64,000 bases of DNA from Prorocentrum cordatum (Eukaryota > Sar > Dinophyceae > Prorocentrales > Prorocentraceae): the NCBI GenBank assembly GCA_963575745.1, contig CAUYUJ010019371.1:38501-102500 (forward strand), written 5' to 3'. A model generated the notes under the pieces. It made no database searches and had not been told where the DNA came from. It was given only the letters and a program-made list of their open reading frames with translations. Shown piece after piece: positions 32,402-43,790 of this stretch. Each line of letters begins with the position of its first letter. The first letter of the stretch is position 1. A program made the translations under genes and the position numbers.

Positions 32402-34451
32402 CGATCAGTGACTGCATTATGTAGGTATACTGTGCCGCCCTTGCTAGTTCTTTGTTGCAAGCATTGGCGTGCACATGATTACCTGGACAACGCTTGCCTC
32501 TGAAAGGTGCCAACAACTCTTCTTTGTTTGCCATCATTTGTGTTGGCTTGCGAATGTATTGTCCAAACGAATATTTGAGACCAGTCGTGCGTTGATCAAT
32601 AATCGTTTGGCAAGTGACCTTGCTATGTGCCAGTTCCTTCCATGGTTGGATCTCATCTACCCACGTGCCCATTGGTTGTTCCCTGAGAAAGAAACGTCTT
32701 AGGTCGTCTTGTAATAGAGCGACTGTTCCGCAGAACGTGATGTGAGGCAGGTCCTCTTTGTGGTGTTTAAGCCACGTATCATGATTGACCTGTGCATTGA
32801 AGTATGAAGGAAGTCCAGTAGTTCTGCAGCTTGGCTGCAAAATCGTGATCTTGACAAAGCAAGTCTTGAGGTAGTGAAGGACTGCTCTTTGTACTTCCGA
32901 GTTTCCAAGGTCAACCATAGATATCTTATCAAGGTTCCCGCCCGACGAGAGTCCCCTCTTGAAGGCTAATATGGATATACCACCCTTGCCCCCACATAAT
33001 TCAAGCATGTCCACTTGATTGTTTCTGCCGTAGCATAGTGACTGGACCACCGAGAAGACATCAGCATGTGAGTCAGCGGGTTGCCCCGCCGGTAGCATCA
33101 TGAAGATGTCCTCTGATTCGCTGTCCGAGTCCGAGTCATCAAGAGGAACGTCGTTGAAATATGTGGAGCAGTCAAGCCCTTTGAGGTCCTCTCCACAATC
33201 GTCGTTACCGTCTTCCACTTTCTTCGGGATTTTCTTCGGTTTGATGCCAGCCTCTTTGTCAGCTTTCTGCTTTTCTTTCTGTTTTATCCTGGCATCAGTG
33301 GGCAGCGCGGTTTCCGCGGAGAGATCCGCTGCGGAAGGATCCGCTGTTAGATCAGGAAATGGCGGAATTTCAGAAAAGTTGGTGGGTCGCGTTTGGCAGC
33401 GCTCAATCGAAGGGGGAGGAGACCGATCGTCATCGACGATCGTCACACGCTGTGGGCGTGGCCTTCGCGACTCACCGTCGCCGTGAAGGACTGGAGCCGG
33501 AGGCTCCCAGTACAACCGAGTACTGATGTTTGTAACCCCATCAGGTAATGGAGCTACATAATTGCACCCAGTCGGCTGATCCTGGATTTTGATATCTTGA
33601 ACGATCTTATTCGTGTCCAGGTCGGTCGTGACTCTACGAACAACATGGTCCCATTGAGGGCCCTTTTGTGGACATTGAACGTAGTGTCTTACCTTTTTGT
33701 CAACGCGCGTACACACACTGAGGTGTACCGCACTCCGCTCATTCCTAATCATGTTGGCTTTATTGAGTTGATCAAGGAAGCGTGCAGTGATGATAGCCAA
33801 GGTTTTATGCCGGAACTCGGCACGTTGCTGATCTTGGCCATACCAATCCAAATCATGTTCTTTGTGTGAGCCACAAGTACATCTCCATAAGTTTAGCGGT
33901 ATATGAGGACAAGATGTAGCAACTTGTATATAAGAACCACTGGGATATTTACTGGAGCGATCAAACTTGATACCGAAATGACAAAGTCTCATTCGTATGA
34001 TGCTCAGCTTCAAATCTTCGATAACATCTTTGATCGGACCCTGTTTCCAGAAATACCCGGGTGGCCCCAGGATGACAATCTGCATTCTCAGAGCACGCGC
34101 TTTGATCAGGAGATTTTGTACACGTTGATAGTGGGGTCCCGCCCTCTTTCCTGGAGTACGAACGTACCAATCAGAGGGTGTGGCCACCCACAACATATTA
34201 TAGTCTCCTGCCAACAAGTTTCCCAAATACCGTGTTCCAGTTGAAGTCATTACCTCATTATGGGTAATCCGGTCACATATATAGCCACGGGTTCGGAGTT
34301 CAGCGCAAGCTGTGCGAATATCTTCGATGACGAGAAATTTTGAATGATATTTTTCCTCTCGGGCCTCAGCGCGGCCAACGTATGTAGCGAGGAGGCCGGT
34401 ATTCGGCTTCTCTTTGCAAGCGAGCGCCGCCGGCGCGCCCGCCTGCCCCCG
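32151..34451 (-). CDS. Middle segment with two methyltransferase-like regions, in frame after a UGA
   Basis: The frame is open from the codon after the UGA (34452-34454) to the stop at 32151. The first ATG is at 34250. Region 1 (about 34200-33770) has ATPSDWYV, ILGPPGYFWKQ and CHFGIKF...C-T-C...HDLDWYG, a layout resembling the second half of the methyltransferase-like domain of YR-1. Region 2 (about 33020-32520) has LELCGGKGGIS (SAM-binding motif I-like), a VDLGN acidic strand end and ILQPSCRTTG (motif IV-like). The linker between is charged and Pro-rich. These are divergent; enzymatic activity cannot be inferred. Translation may depend on stop-codon readthrough. Confidence 0.65.
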   Translation of the reverse strand, partial: RGQAGAPAALACKEKPNTGLLATYVGRAEAREEKYHSKFLVIEDIRTACAELRTRGYICDRITHNEVMTSTGTRYLGNLLAGDYNMLWVATPSDWYVRTPGKRAGPHYQRVQNLLIKARALRMQIVILGPPGYFWKQGPIKDVIEDLKLSIIRMRLCHFGIKFDRSSKYPSGSYIQVATSCPHIPLNLWRCTCGSHKEHDLDWYGQDQQRAEFRHKTLAIITARFLDQLNKANMIRNERSAVHLSVCTRVDKKVRHYVQCPQKGPQWDHVVRRVTTDLDTNKIVQDIKIQDQPTGCNYVAPLPDGVTNISTRLYWEPPAPVLHGDGESRRPRPQRVTIVDDDRSPPPSIERCQTRPTNFSEIPPFPDLTADPSAADLSAETALPTDARIKQKEKQKADKEAGIKPKKIPKKVEDGNDDCGEDLKGLDCSTYFNDVPLDDSDSDSESEDIFMMLPAGQPADSHADVFSVVQSLCYGRNNQVDMLELCGGKGGISILAFKRGLSSGGNLDKISMVDLGNSEVQRAVLHYLKTCFVKITILQPSCRTTGLPSYFNAQVNHDTWLKHHKEDLPHITFCGTVALLQDDLRRFFLREQPMGTWVDEIQPWKELAHSKVTCQTIIDQRTTGLKYSFGQYIRKPTQMMANKEELLAPFRGKRCPGNHVHANACNKELARAAQYTYIMQSLIVDAVQIAKDLFCLRSRSIRESRTQLRVRNKQCWLRLGRPNNPETLKRRNPATTIWRSRVPWLCRQQLQTITKAQQESKDVSMV

Positions 34452-34454
34452 TCA
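34452..34454 (-). promoter_or_regulatory. In-frame UGA, candidate programmed readthrough site
   Basis: The upstream 3112-codon frame and the downstream segment are in the same register, and every codon from 34451 to 34250 is sense. The stop is UGA followed by CGG, a known leaky context, and the following 35 nt are GC-rich enough to fold. Confidence 0.6.
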
Positions 34455-37400
34455 GCGGCTGTCGTGAGACCAAGTTGCCGCTTGACTCGGAGGCGTGCTG
34501 TTCGCGGATGGCTTCGCAGGAGTCGCTGGTGTGGCCACGCTCGCAGACAGACTCGGTGGGTTGTTCTCAGAGATGTCAAAGTATTCCGTCCGATCCGTAG
34601 CGTGACCCACGATCTCCGCTCTCTCACCTCGCTGGGTGATGGCTTCGAGAGTGTCCATCAGCTCGCGATTCGTCATCCCGCGGACGTCCTCAGACGACAG
34701 CAGGCGGGTTGGCCCCGCAGAGTCCGACGAACCTCCGCCCGTGTAGCTTGGTGGCGATGGCGGTGACGCGGGTGGCCCCGCTGGATGCAGAGGGGTAAAC
34801 TCCTCAGGCGTCCATTTGCTCACCGCCTCCTGGACTGCCCAGAAGATCTTGGACTTCAGGGCGGCCTTCATGTGTGGCCGTATCATCGCCGCGTTCTCAG
34901 GAGGTGGGTGCCAAGTCCCTTCGGGACACTGTCGGCCCTCCCACCAGCTGTTCAGCGTCCTGTTCACGATCAAACGGGTCGTGTCCTCCAGGAGCTGCTT
35001 GTCGATATACGGCTCGACGATGTACGTATCGGTCGTGAAGGTCGATGTCCAGCTGTTGGTAGATGTACGAACGAAGTCCTCGTGCCTATTCGGATTGGCG
35101 AACTGTCCCGTCGCGGGCGGCCCCGCTGACGCGTCAGCGGGTGGCCCCGCCGCAGCGGGTGGACCCGCACTGGCGGGGTCCTCTTCGTTCTCCGTCTCGG
35201 TGTAGCCATCTCGACTGCTGCGGATCGTGAAGGTGTTCGTGGCCGCGTGGCCCTTGGCCCCATCGTACAGCCCGCAGGGAATCGCGAGATGTCCCGAGGG
35301 AGTTTTCTTCGCCTTCAGGACCTTGGCGCCTCTTCCCAGCTTCAGGGTGTAGCCGCCGCTGGGGAAGATGACCTTCTGGTAGCCCGGCTTCAACACGATG
35401 ATCGTATCACGTGCCTCCATGGCCCCTAGGCCCCAGATAGCCGGGAGATTGGCGCCCGAGCCTTCTGCGATGTTGGAGGCATACTCCTCAATGCGGGGGC
35501 TCGCCTCGCTGGCGTACTGTACCCCGATCTTGAAGTTGCCCATCTTCCGACATATCGCAGCGCCCTCCCAAACACCATTGATGTAGAGGGTCTTGCTCAG
35601 GGTGCAGATGGCAGGTCGGTAGTTGAACCTGGCCATTATCTCCTGGAAGGTCCGCGCCGTGTTGGATCCAATGATGTTCACATTAGAACCAATGTCCAGC
35701 ATGAACGAGATACAGGGCATACCATCTTCATCAGGAAAGAATGTCCCATTGCGCGCTGCAAGAGCGACCTGTACGCCAGTGTGGTCGTTGGTGTGGTACG
35801 TGATCTGCGATCCGAGTGTACCCCTCAACAGGCGCTGTTCAAGAACCCATTGAGTCATGGTCAGCTCGGTGCACCACATCTGCTCGTACTGGCGGCGCTC
35901 CTCCACAGTAATCGGTTCCTGCTGGAGGACCCAATAGTTTGCAGATAGCGTGGACATCCATTCGCCTCTTGGTGGCAGCGTGTCAGTATCGTCACGCACG
36001 TAGGTCAGCCCCTCTGTGTCGATCATGAATGTGGAATGGAACTGGGCTGCCTCTGCGCTCTCAGCGCTTGCCCGGCTTCTGGCGCTGACCGGGCTTGCCA
36101 CTCGAGAGGTCCTGGTCGATCCAGTTGGCCTCCGAATCCCGCCTCCGCTCCTGCCACTCCGCCTGATGTTAGCCTCCATGTTCCTCAAGAAACCTGGGTT
36201 TGGAGGTCCGTTAGCGGGTGGCCCCGCTTGAGCGGCGGGAGCCGCTTCAGCGGGTGGCCCCGCAGCTGGGGGCTCTTGCGCTCGGAGCGTGGGCAAGACC
36301 GGCATCTGAATGCCTTGTTCTGGCGCTGGCCAGGGGTATGCCTGTGCAGCTGGGGCACGTGCGGATGGCTCCGCCGATCGTGCGGCTCGAGCCTCCAGTG
36401 CCTCCACTGCTTCGCGTAACCGACGCATCTCGCGGGCATCTGCAACGTACCTCTCCTGCTGGCGCGCTTGGTCCGACTCCGCATCGCGCTGTCCAGCATA
36501 CGGGAAGTGTGCTATCACTATGCCCGGTCCACGGCATACGGCACAGGGGGCCTCATTCGGCGCACCTGGCCGCTGATTGCGGACATGCTGCTGTGCAACA
36601 CGGTCCCAGCATATGTCGTGGAAGAAGTGCCCGCACGCCAGTCTCCACACTGTAGTGCCCATCTCGTAGTTGTCCATGCAGATTGGGCACTGAGTGAAGT
36701 TGTAGTCTGAGATGACTGGAGCAGGCAAGTCAGGGCGAGTCCGAGCTTGGCGCTCGAACGTGGTTTCGCCCTCCCGATATGGCGTCGGTGGCGGCCGCCT
36801 TTCTGGCCGTTCAGCAGGTGGCCCCGCTTCCGCGGGTGGCCCCGCTTGGGCCTCGCGCTCAATCCTTCTCTGGATCGCGCGTTGTTGGCGCAGCCTAGTG
36901 TTGTCACGAGCCTGCTGCCTGGATGCCAGTATCGCTTGCTGCGTGTTGTGCACGTCGCGGATGTAGTCTGGCATGCTGCCCATAGCGGCTGGCACCGCGA
37001 GACCAGCTGGCTGGACTATGGTCTCGGGGTCCGTCGGCGTGGGCATGTAGGCGTAATGTGGCATAGCCTGCGCATCGACCGCTCGTGTAAACTGCAAACG
37101 AAACATCTCATTAGCTAAGTTCCGAGTGTGTTCGTTCGCAGGTGGCCCCGCAATCATAGGAGTGTCATTTATCTGCGCGTAGTACTCAGGGTACATCGGC
37201 GCGTCCATGGCCGGCGCCTCTGCTGGACCGTGATTGTCCCATCCGTATATCGGGTGTGATGCTATTCCTGGAATAAACACCTGTCGATATGGATTCGTGG
37301 GATCAGCGTTTGGAGCATCTTCAGAAGTCCAACTCCAGAGAGGTCGGAAGTCGCCATGGTTTGTGACGTCTATGTTGCGGTTCCGCAACAGGCTGGGCAC

Positions 37401-40400
37401 TCTTTCAGCTTGTTGTTGCAGAAAAGTAGCCTGTGCTCTTAAGTTAGCTGCCCGACGTTCGTAGTCTGAACCTTGCTGTCCGTCAGCGGGTGACCCCGCT
37501 TGAGCGGGTGGCTCCGCAGGCGTTCGCCCAGCGGGTGACCCCGCAGCCGCTCCTCCTTCACTACCCCTCGGAGTGCCAAAGGGAGTGGTTGCTTGGAGTG
37601 CTGCCGCGAGTGCTGGATTTCCGCGAATCGCCTGGAGTCTTTGCCACAAGCTGTTCTCGCTCGTTTCAGACGGCGGAGTCCGGAACGGCGAGCCACCATC
37701 GGAGCCGCCCATAGGGACAAACCTCGCACCTCCAGCCTGCTGCGGAGGGCGTTGTGGCTGTGGTCCTAGGGCGCCTGGTGGCCCCGCAGGAGTGCGCAGG
37801 TTCCTCTGCTGTGCGTCTTGGATACCTGCATGCACTGCCCACGGGTCAGCACGGTATAGCTGATCGGTCAGTCCAGAAACGTCGGCTGGTGACAGGTAGC
37901 TGTTGAGGGCCTGGACCCATGTCTGCTGGTCCGGCCTCCAAGGAGATGCTACTGCGGCTACTGGCGTGACCACTTGCTGCCATGAACCATCCGAGGTGTC
38001 TGCCGCGGGTGTCCCCGCTCCTGCGGGTGGCCCCGCCTCAGGCATGACCTCGTCTTCCTGGGCGTTTATCATGAGGACTGTCTGTGTGAGGTACGGTCGT
38101 GGAGCAACGTCTTGCTCGGTCATGGTCAGGTTGAATGGGCGACCGCCCGTCTTAGTCCAGCCCTTTAGGTACATGGCGTGCTCGTCCATCACACCCAGAA
38201 CTCTGTTGCACATTTTAAGTGGCAAGTAGTCCTCGGAGCAAATCCTGTCCGCGGGTTGGCCCCGCTTCCGCGATTTGTCGTAAGCCAGCGGATTGCACCA
38301 GGCTTCACCGACCCGATATTTTGCAATGCTCACAATCTGAAAGATATGATCGGGCGGTATGCGGCCATTGTGGCCCCGTGTCATGACGATGTCATTCGCT
38401 GACCTCCATAAAGAGAAGCCGCTGGACAACATCTTGCTGATGCTGCAGAAGATGAGCACCTCAGAGTCAGGACGGATGCCCGACTGAATCCTCGGGTCAC
38501 CCGGGAGGTAGGGGCAGCCGTGAACGAACTGGCGCCCCCCCTGCCCCTTAGGGTTGTCCTGTGTGAGGCATGAAAGGCCATTCTCAAGGATGCCCTTAAC
38601 ATGCTCCCACTGTGTCCCGTGGATAAAGTATACTGGGTCATCTGGTTCCTTCATCCATGTCGTGATGGGCTTATAGAGCGACTCTGGGCAGTGGATGCCT
38701 GGGCTGCTATGGCCGTTCGTGGCTCTGATGAAATATTGTGGCCTGTGTGCCTTTGGTCGGAATCTGGGAGGTAGCGTCATGCTATCCTCGACGCATTTCA
38801 TCTGGAGCCTGCCCTTCTGCATGCCATGGTTGTCGATCATCTCGCAGCAGTTCAGCAACACCCAATACACGTATGAGCTGTGAGGGTTGCCCTTGATAAG
38901 CACATCGTGCATGTCCTGGTAGCCTTTCCACTGATTGTCACCAGTCCAATTTGCCAGCAAGTCGTCAACAACAACCCAGCCATCGTATGGATCGAAAGTG
39001 TCAATCTTTTCGAAGTATCGGCTGAATCCATCTTTCCAATACGGACCATGGCGTAGGGCTGTAGAGAACCATATTGACACCTTGGCCATTTGCCAATCGC
39101 GCGGCAGAGTCGGATCTGTGTTGAACCTCTTCATGACATTCATGAGCTCTGCCTTGTGCTGCGCGACGCGCAATGGCGGCCTGTCCCGCAACATATTGCC
39201 CACGACTTGTTGTTCACGTTCCCATTCGTTACGGCACTCGAAGTTACGACGATCGGGGCAATCGATGACCGCGTATCGATCTGTATCATCTCGAGTGACT
39301 CGTGGGTTTATGGTGCGTTTCGGGCCTTTGCCTTCAATGCCTTGCCAATATTCAATGGCTCCCAGAGGGATGTTCTTGAGAACAGACGACGCTGGTTGCC
39401 GACGTGCGGGCGGCCCCGCTGCTGCAGCTGGCGCCGCTGCGGCTGCCGAGGCAGCTCCAGCGGATGACCCCGCACCAGGGTGCGGGTGACCTTGGTCAGC
39501 CAGCGCATCGTCGGCTAGTTTCTGTCGGCTGTCAATTTCTTTGAGGGCTTTGCGGCGTTCTTCTTCTGAGGGAGTGCCTTCTGCGGGTGTCCCCGCTGCT
39601 GCAGCTGGCGCCGCTTCAGCGGGTGGCCCCGCAGAGCCCTTGTCCTCCTTACCTTTGGCGGCTGCCTCTGCCCGCACCGACCTCAACCCAGCCTCGGGCT
39701 TCGGTTGCGCTTTCATTCGTGCCGAGCCTGGTCGTGGTGCAAGGCGCGGCTGATGCAGAGTCGGAGTCCAGTCACCTAGGAAGGCTGCCTTAGGCTGGTC
39801 GCGATCTTCGTCCTTGACGTCGCCTTGGGCAGCCGGTGGCATCGGGGCTGATGGTCCAGCAAAAGCCTTCCTCCTCTCCGTCACGGACGGGCCGGTAGGC
39901 TCTCCCGGCTCAGGGTCGTCCTTCTTGGCGACCCCTCTGGCCTTCGCACGCCCCTGTGAACCTTCGGGGCTCTTGGAAGGAGACCTCTTCTCAGGAGAAG
40001 GTGGAGGCGAGGAGTCGACCACAGGTCCTGGAGGTGGTTCGACGTCTTCGTCGTCCTCTGGTGGTGGACCAGGAGGGTCTTTAGGAGGGCCTTCTGGCTG
40101 GCCATGATCATGGATGACCTGCCTCATCTGGTCGATGTTGGCACTACCTTTTATGGCCAGCTTGTACTTGCCATTTTCGTGGCGGTAAAGTACCCTCGTG
40201 CAAAACCACTTCTGCGCCGAGGAGCTGCAGTACCAGCAGGCGCATCCATCAGGGAATGGATTCTCTGAGCCGTCTTCCGCCGCCCATTCTTCGTTCAGTT
40301 CGGTCTGGTCAGTACCGGCGGCGGATCCGGCAGCAGATGCAACAGCCATCCACTCTTCGTCCGCGGACCCAGCGGCTGGCGCCGCGCCCGCGGGTGGCCC

Positions 40401-43400
40401 CGCACCTCCGCTGGAGTCTGCGGGTGACCCCGCCTCTTCATGGAATCGGCGGTTCCATTCTTTGAGGCGATGGTCTTTAGGAAGCTGTTCCCAATTTTCC
40501 CTGACAGCGTCAGCAACCTCCTCGGTCATAGGGACGCGATCGGCTTCGGTAATGCGCTTTCCTCCTCCAGGGACCTTCTTGTTTGGATCGTGGACGGTGC
40601 CAGCGTCATCTCCATGAGACCAGTTCCAGGGGGTCTCACCGTGATGAGGGCTCCTGGAGGGGCGGTCCATTGGACAGCCGCGCATGTGACCTTTGAAAGG
40701 CTCGCATTGACATACTTGTTTCCTGTATGTCTTGCGATCGTTGATGATCTCCTGTTTCTTAGCCTTTCGGTCCCAAGCCTCTGGCGTTTTAGTCTTGCCA
40801 CCTTTGGTGCGTATTATGATGCCAGATTCGTCCCGTTTGCAGTGCTCCTTGGACCACCAGTGGCGGATCACGTCCATCGGGTAGCCGGGGTACCAATTGA
40901 TGTACCACTCCGGCACGTACTGAGCGGATACACCTCTGGAGTGCTCCGTGCTGCACGGGTAGCCAGATGCATCATGTGTAGGGCGTCGTGGAGCTGAACG
41001 GCTCCTCCTGCGGGTTGGCCCCGCTGACGCACCGCCACGTTCCATGGGCCTTTCATCTTCATGACGGTGCTCTGGATCTCGAGGTGGCGATGGTCGTCTG
41101 TTCTTCTTTGCATTGCGCCTGTCCTCCGAGTCCTCTGAGCTGTCCTGGACCATGAATACGTGCTGATGCGGGCCTTGGAAGTACCCGATGTCGGTCAACT
41201 GCTCCATAGTGAGGTCGTTGAGGTCCATCTGGTCGCAGCCCTGCATGAACTCGTCCATAGACCAAGCGGGTAGCCCCGCTGCTGCAGCTGGCGCCGCTTC
41301 AGCGGGTGGCCCCGCTAGGGCCTGGAGTGCGGTCAGCATCTGTGGTGCAGACATATCAGGATCCAGGTATGGACGCAGCCTTGCGGCCCCTGGGCGCGAT
41401 AGCAGGTCGTTCATGGTCATCTGCTGATGTGTTGACGCACTCAGGAGCTGGATCGCTTCTGCGACCTGCTCTTGGAGCCTGTCCTCATAGACCTCTTCGG
41501 CCTCTTCAGAGTCAGAGTAAGCTGCGGGATGGCCCCGCACTTCGTCGTCAGCGCCTCCCGCTTCTGAGCCGGCTCGCGAAAGATCAGGCAGCAACGGCAT
41601 GCCGATCACCTGCGGTGCCAGCGCGGCGGCGAGCTCCTCCTCGGTCGCCGGGACGGTCTCAGCTTCGGAGATCTCGTCGTCGGCGGGTGGCCCCGCTGGA
41701 AGACCGAACCAGGCGTTGAACGCGCCTTCGTCGACTTCGCCCCAGCCGTGGAACTCGTCGAAGAGGGTCACCGCGTACTCTTCCAGGGCTACGGTCGCAT
41801 CAGCGTAGCGGGCCATCACGTAGTACGTGGAGGAACCCGCAGCGGGAGCCGCTTCTGGATTGACGTAAAACTCGTAGTCAATGTAGTCTATGTCATCCAT
41901 AAAAGAGTTTTGAGCCAAATGCACGGATCCCTTTCCCTTCCCCTTCGGGCATTGATCGCGCAAATGCTCTGTACTACCGCATGCATGACACTTCATAGTG
42001 TTGCCAGAAGCGTCCCTAGGGTTACCCCTCCGCCCTTTTCCCTTACCAGAGGTCCGCCTGTGACCCCGACCTTTGCCTCCGATAAGAACTTCTTCAAAAA
42101 CTACATCAGTTAAGGACGTGAGGAAAGCAGTGATACCCCTACCATGCATACGGCGTCTGCGACCCCCTTTGCCACGACCCTTTCCATAGCGTTTGAAATA
42201 TCGGCGTACTGCACGTCTCACTTTTCTGACCGGTTTCTTCATAATGCGCCTCCAACGGCGTTTTGATTTGCGATAAGCCATAAAAGCGGCTTCCGCTCTT
42301 TGTTGTTCAGAAAGGTGAGTGTCATCAGCTGGATAGTCATTGCCAGCAGAGACCATACCATTGTGATCACCGTCAGATGAGGTATCTGTGTCAGTGCCAG
42401 ATTCAAACGGAGAGGGTGGCTGAGACCCCTGAGCGGATGACTCCGCTTGGCCCCAGAGGGTTGTGCCCGAGGGCGGGCTTGCAGTGTAGGCGGCGCCCGG
42501 CGTGTAGTTCGACCAGGCGTTCGCCTCCGCTGCCTCTGCCGATGCCTGGCCGGTCTGCCCTAAGAGGGCAGTGGCCTCGTTGGGCATATCGGCTGAATCA
42601 GCCCAGGGACTTGGCTCGCCAGGACCAGCGGGTGACCCCGCAGTCGTGGCGTAGACACCTGCACGCGCGTGGTGCCCTGTGAAGATGCCCGCAATGTTGC
42701 CAGGAGAGCGCTCGGCAACATGCCCGTAGTTCCTCATCCTGGTCAGCAGCCTATCATAGTCTGCTTGCGTTCTGGGCATCTGATGATTGAAGGGCTCCAG
42801 CAGGTGTTGGGCTCGTGACGCGCCAACGCCTAACGCTCTGAAAAGGATCAGCGTTAGGATCTGAAAGTTGGGGATGACAAATCCAACAGAGTTAGCCACG
42901 TCACGGGCCATCTCGAATCGAGCTAACACTGAATCGATTCGCTCGCCCCTTTCGACGCGAAAGTCGATAAGGGCAGTGCCAGAGTTGAGCTGGCGCTCAT
43001 CTTCCAGATTTTCAAATTTGGTACTCAATAGATAAAGTATATAAGTAACTGCATCCGTTGGCTGTCCGTTGACATTTACACCATAATTGATGATCTGGGA
43101 GGGGACCTGCATGGCGATACGACGAGCAAGGCCTTGAAGACCACGTTGTAGTGCTGCAGCTTGCTGAGGTGGCGTCATATTGCCGCTCGTCACGTTTATC
43201 CATGCATGTACTTCGCGAACGTACTCGCGAAAGGGCGTAGTACCGGCTGGGTCCCAAGAAGGGCCGGTAGTACGCGTGTCGTCCATCCCCTGCCGCATGT
43301 AGCCCACAGCACATCCCATTATCACCCATAGAATGCCGAAGATAGTTATCTTGATCCAGTGCATGTGCATCTCGGCTTCGGTGATTGGTTTAGGCTGTGG

Positions 43401-43790
43401 TTTGTCAGGCTCGGGCGTAGTAGCCGTAAGGCGCCTGACCGGCACGGGATGCAGGTGGCCCCGCTGCGGGTAGCCCCGCAGAGTGACCACGTTCTCGATC
43501 GAGCTGCCGATTGGCATCTGGTGGAAGTCGGGAGTGAAGTAGCGCAGTGAGGTAGGAGAGAGCGTCTCGAGCTCGCGGGTCGCCCCGTTAGCCCGATCGC
43601 GGACTGGCTCCGCTCCTCGCAGAGCCGGCGCAACATGGTATTCCACCGTAGTAGTAGTCCACCAAGTTGTGCCGTGGATGATGGGTATTAGAGCGAGAGC
43701 CAGCCACACGAGAGTGTAGCCAGCTCCGCTACCAAGTCGAAAACGCACTGGTAAGCCAAGATATATATATTCCGCCTTAGGCGCTCCCAT
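34455..43790 (-). CDS. Gag-Tpt1/KptA-RING-protease polyprotein of the giant copia element
   Basis: 3112 codons from an ATG inside the LTR. Two hydrophobic segments (residues about 25-40 and 145-165) precede a Gag-like region and a zinc knuckle CHACGSTEHLRDQC (about 600-615). A complete RNA 2'-phosphotransferase-like domain lies at about 1567-1830. It contains LRHGP, GWVVVDDLL, IRATNGHS, YFIHGT, SGIRPDS and SANDIVMTRG, so the Arg-His, Arg and Arg catalytic set of Tpt1/KptA is kept. A RING-H2 finger (about 2365-2420; CPIC...C-G-H-F-F-H-D-I-C...CAVC) is followed by a retropepsin-type site DIGS (about 2700). Ala/Gly/Pro linkers encoded by hairpin modules separate the domains. Roles of the extra enzymes are unknown. 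The true start could be a later ATG. Confidence 0.88.
34769..43480. repeat. Interspersed GC-rich hairpin modules (consensus GCGGG-loop-CCCGC)
   Basis: A 14-16-nt module, most often GCGGGTGGCCCCGC, recurs more than 30 times in the element, for example at 35111, 35135, 35153, 36213, 36249, 37486, 39583, 40392, 41265, 41684 and 42628. A few more lie at 27909, 28432, 30539 and 33069. It is often paired with a GCTGGCGCCGC-type palindrome. Most copies encode AGxPA, but some are read in the other frames. Confidence 0.8.
43709..43734 (-). promoter_or_regulatory. Primer-binding site
   Basis: Directly inside the 5' LTR the coding strand reads TGGTAGCGGAGCTGG. The first seven bases complement the GCTACCA 3' end of eukaryotic initiator tRNA-Met, the primer used by Ty1 and many copia elements. 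Confidence 0.75.

Noticed and set aside
34452-34454. UGA as selenocysteine codon
   Set aside because: No SECIS-like element could be recognised by eye, and readthrough in a UGA-CGG context is the simpler reading.
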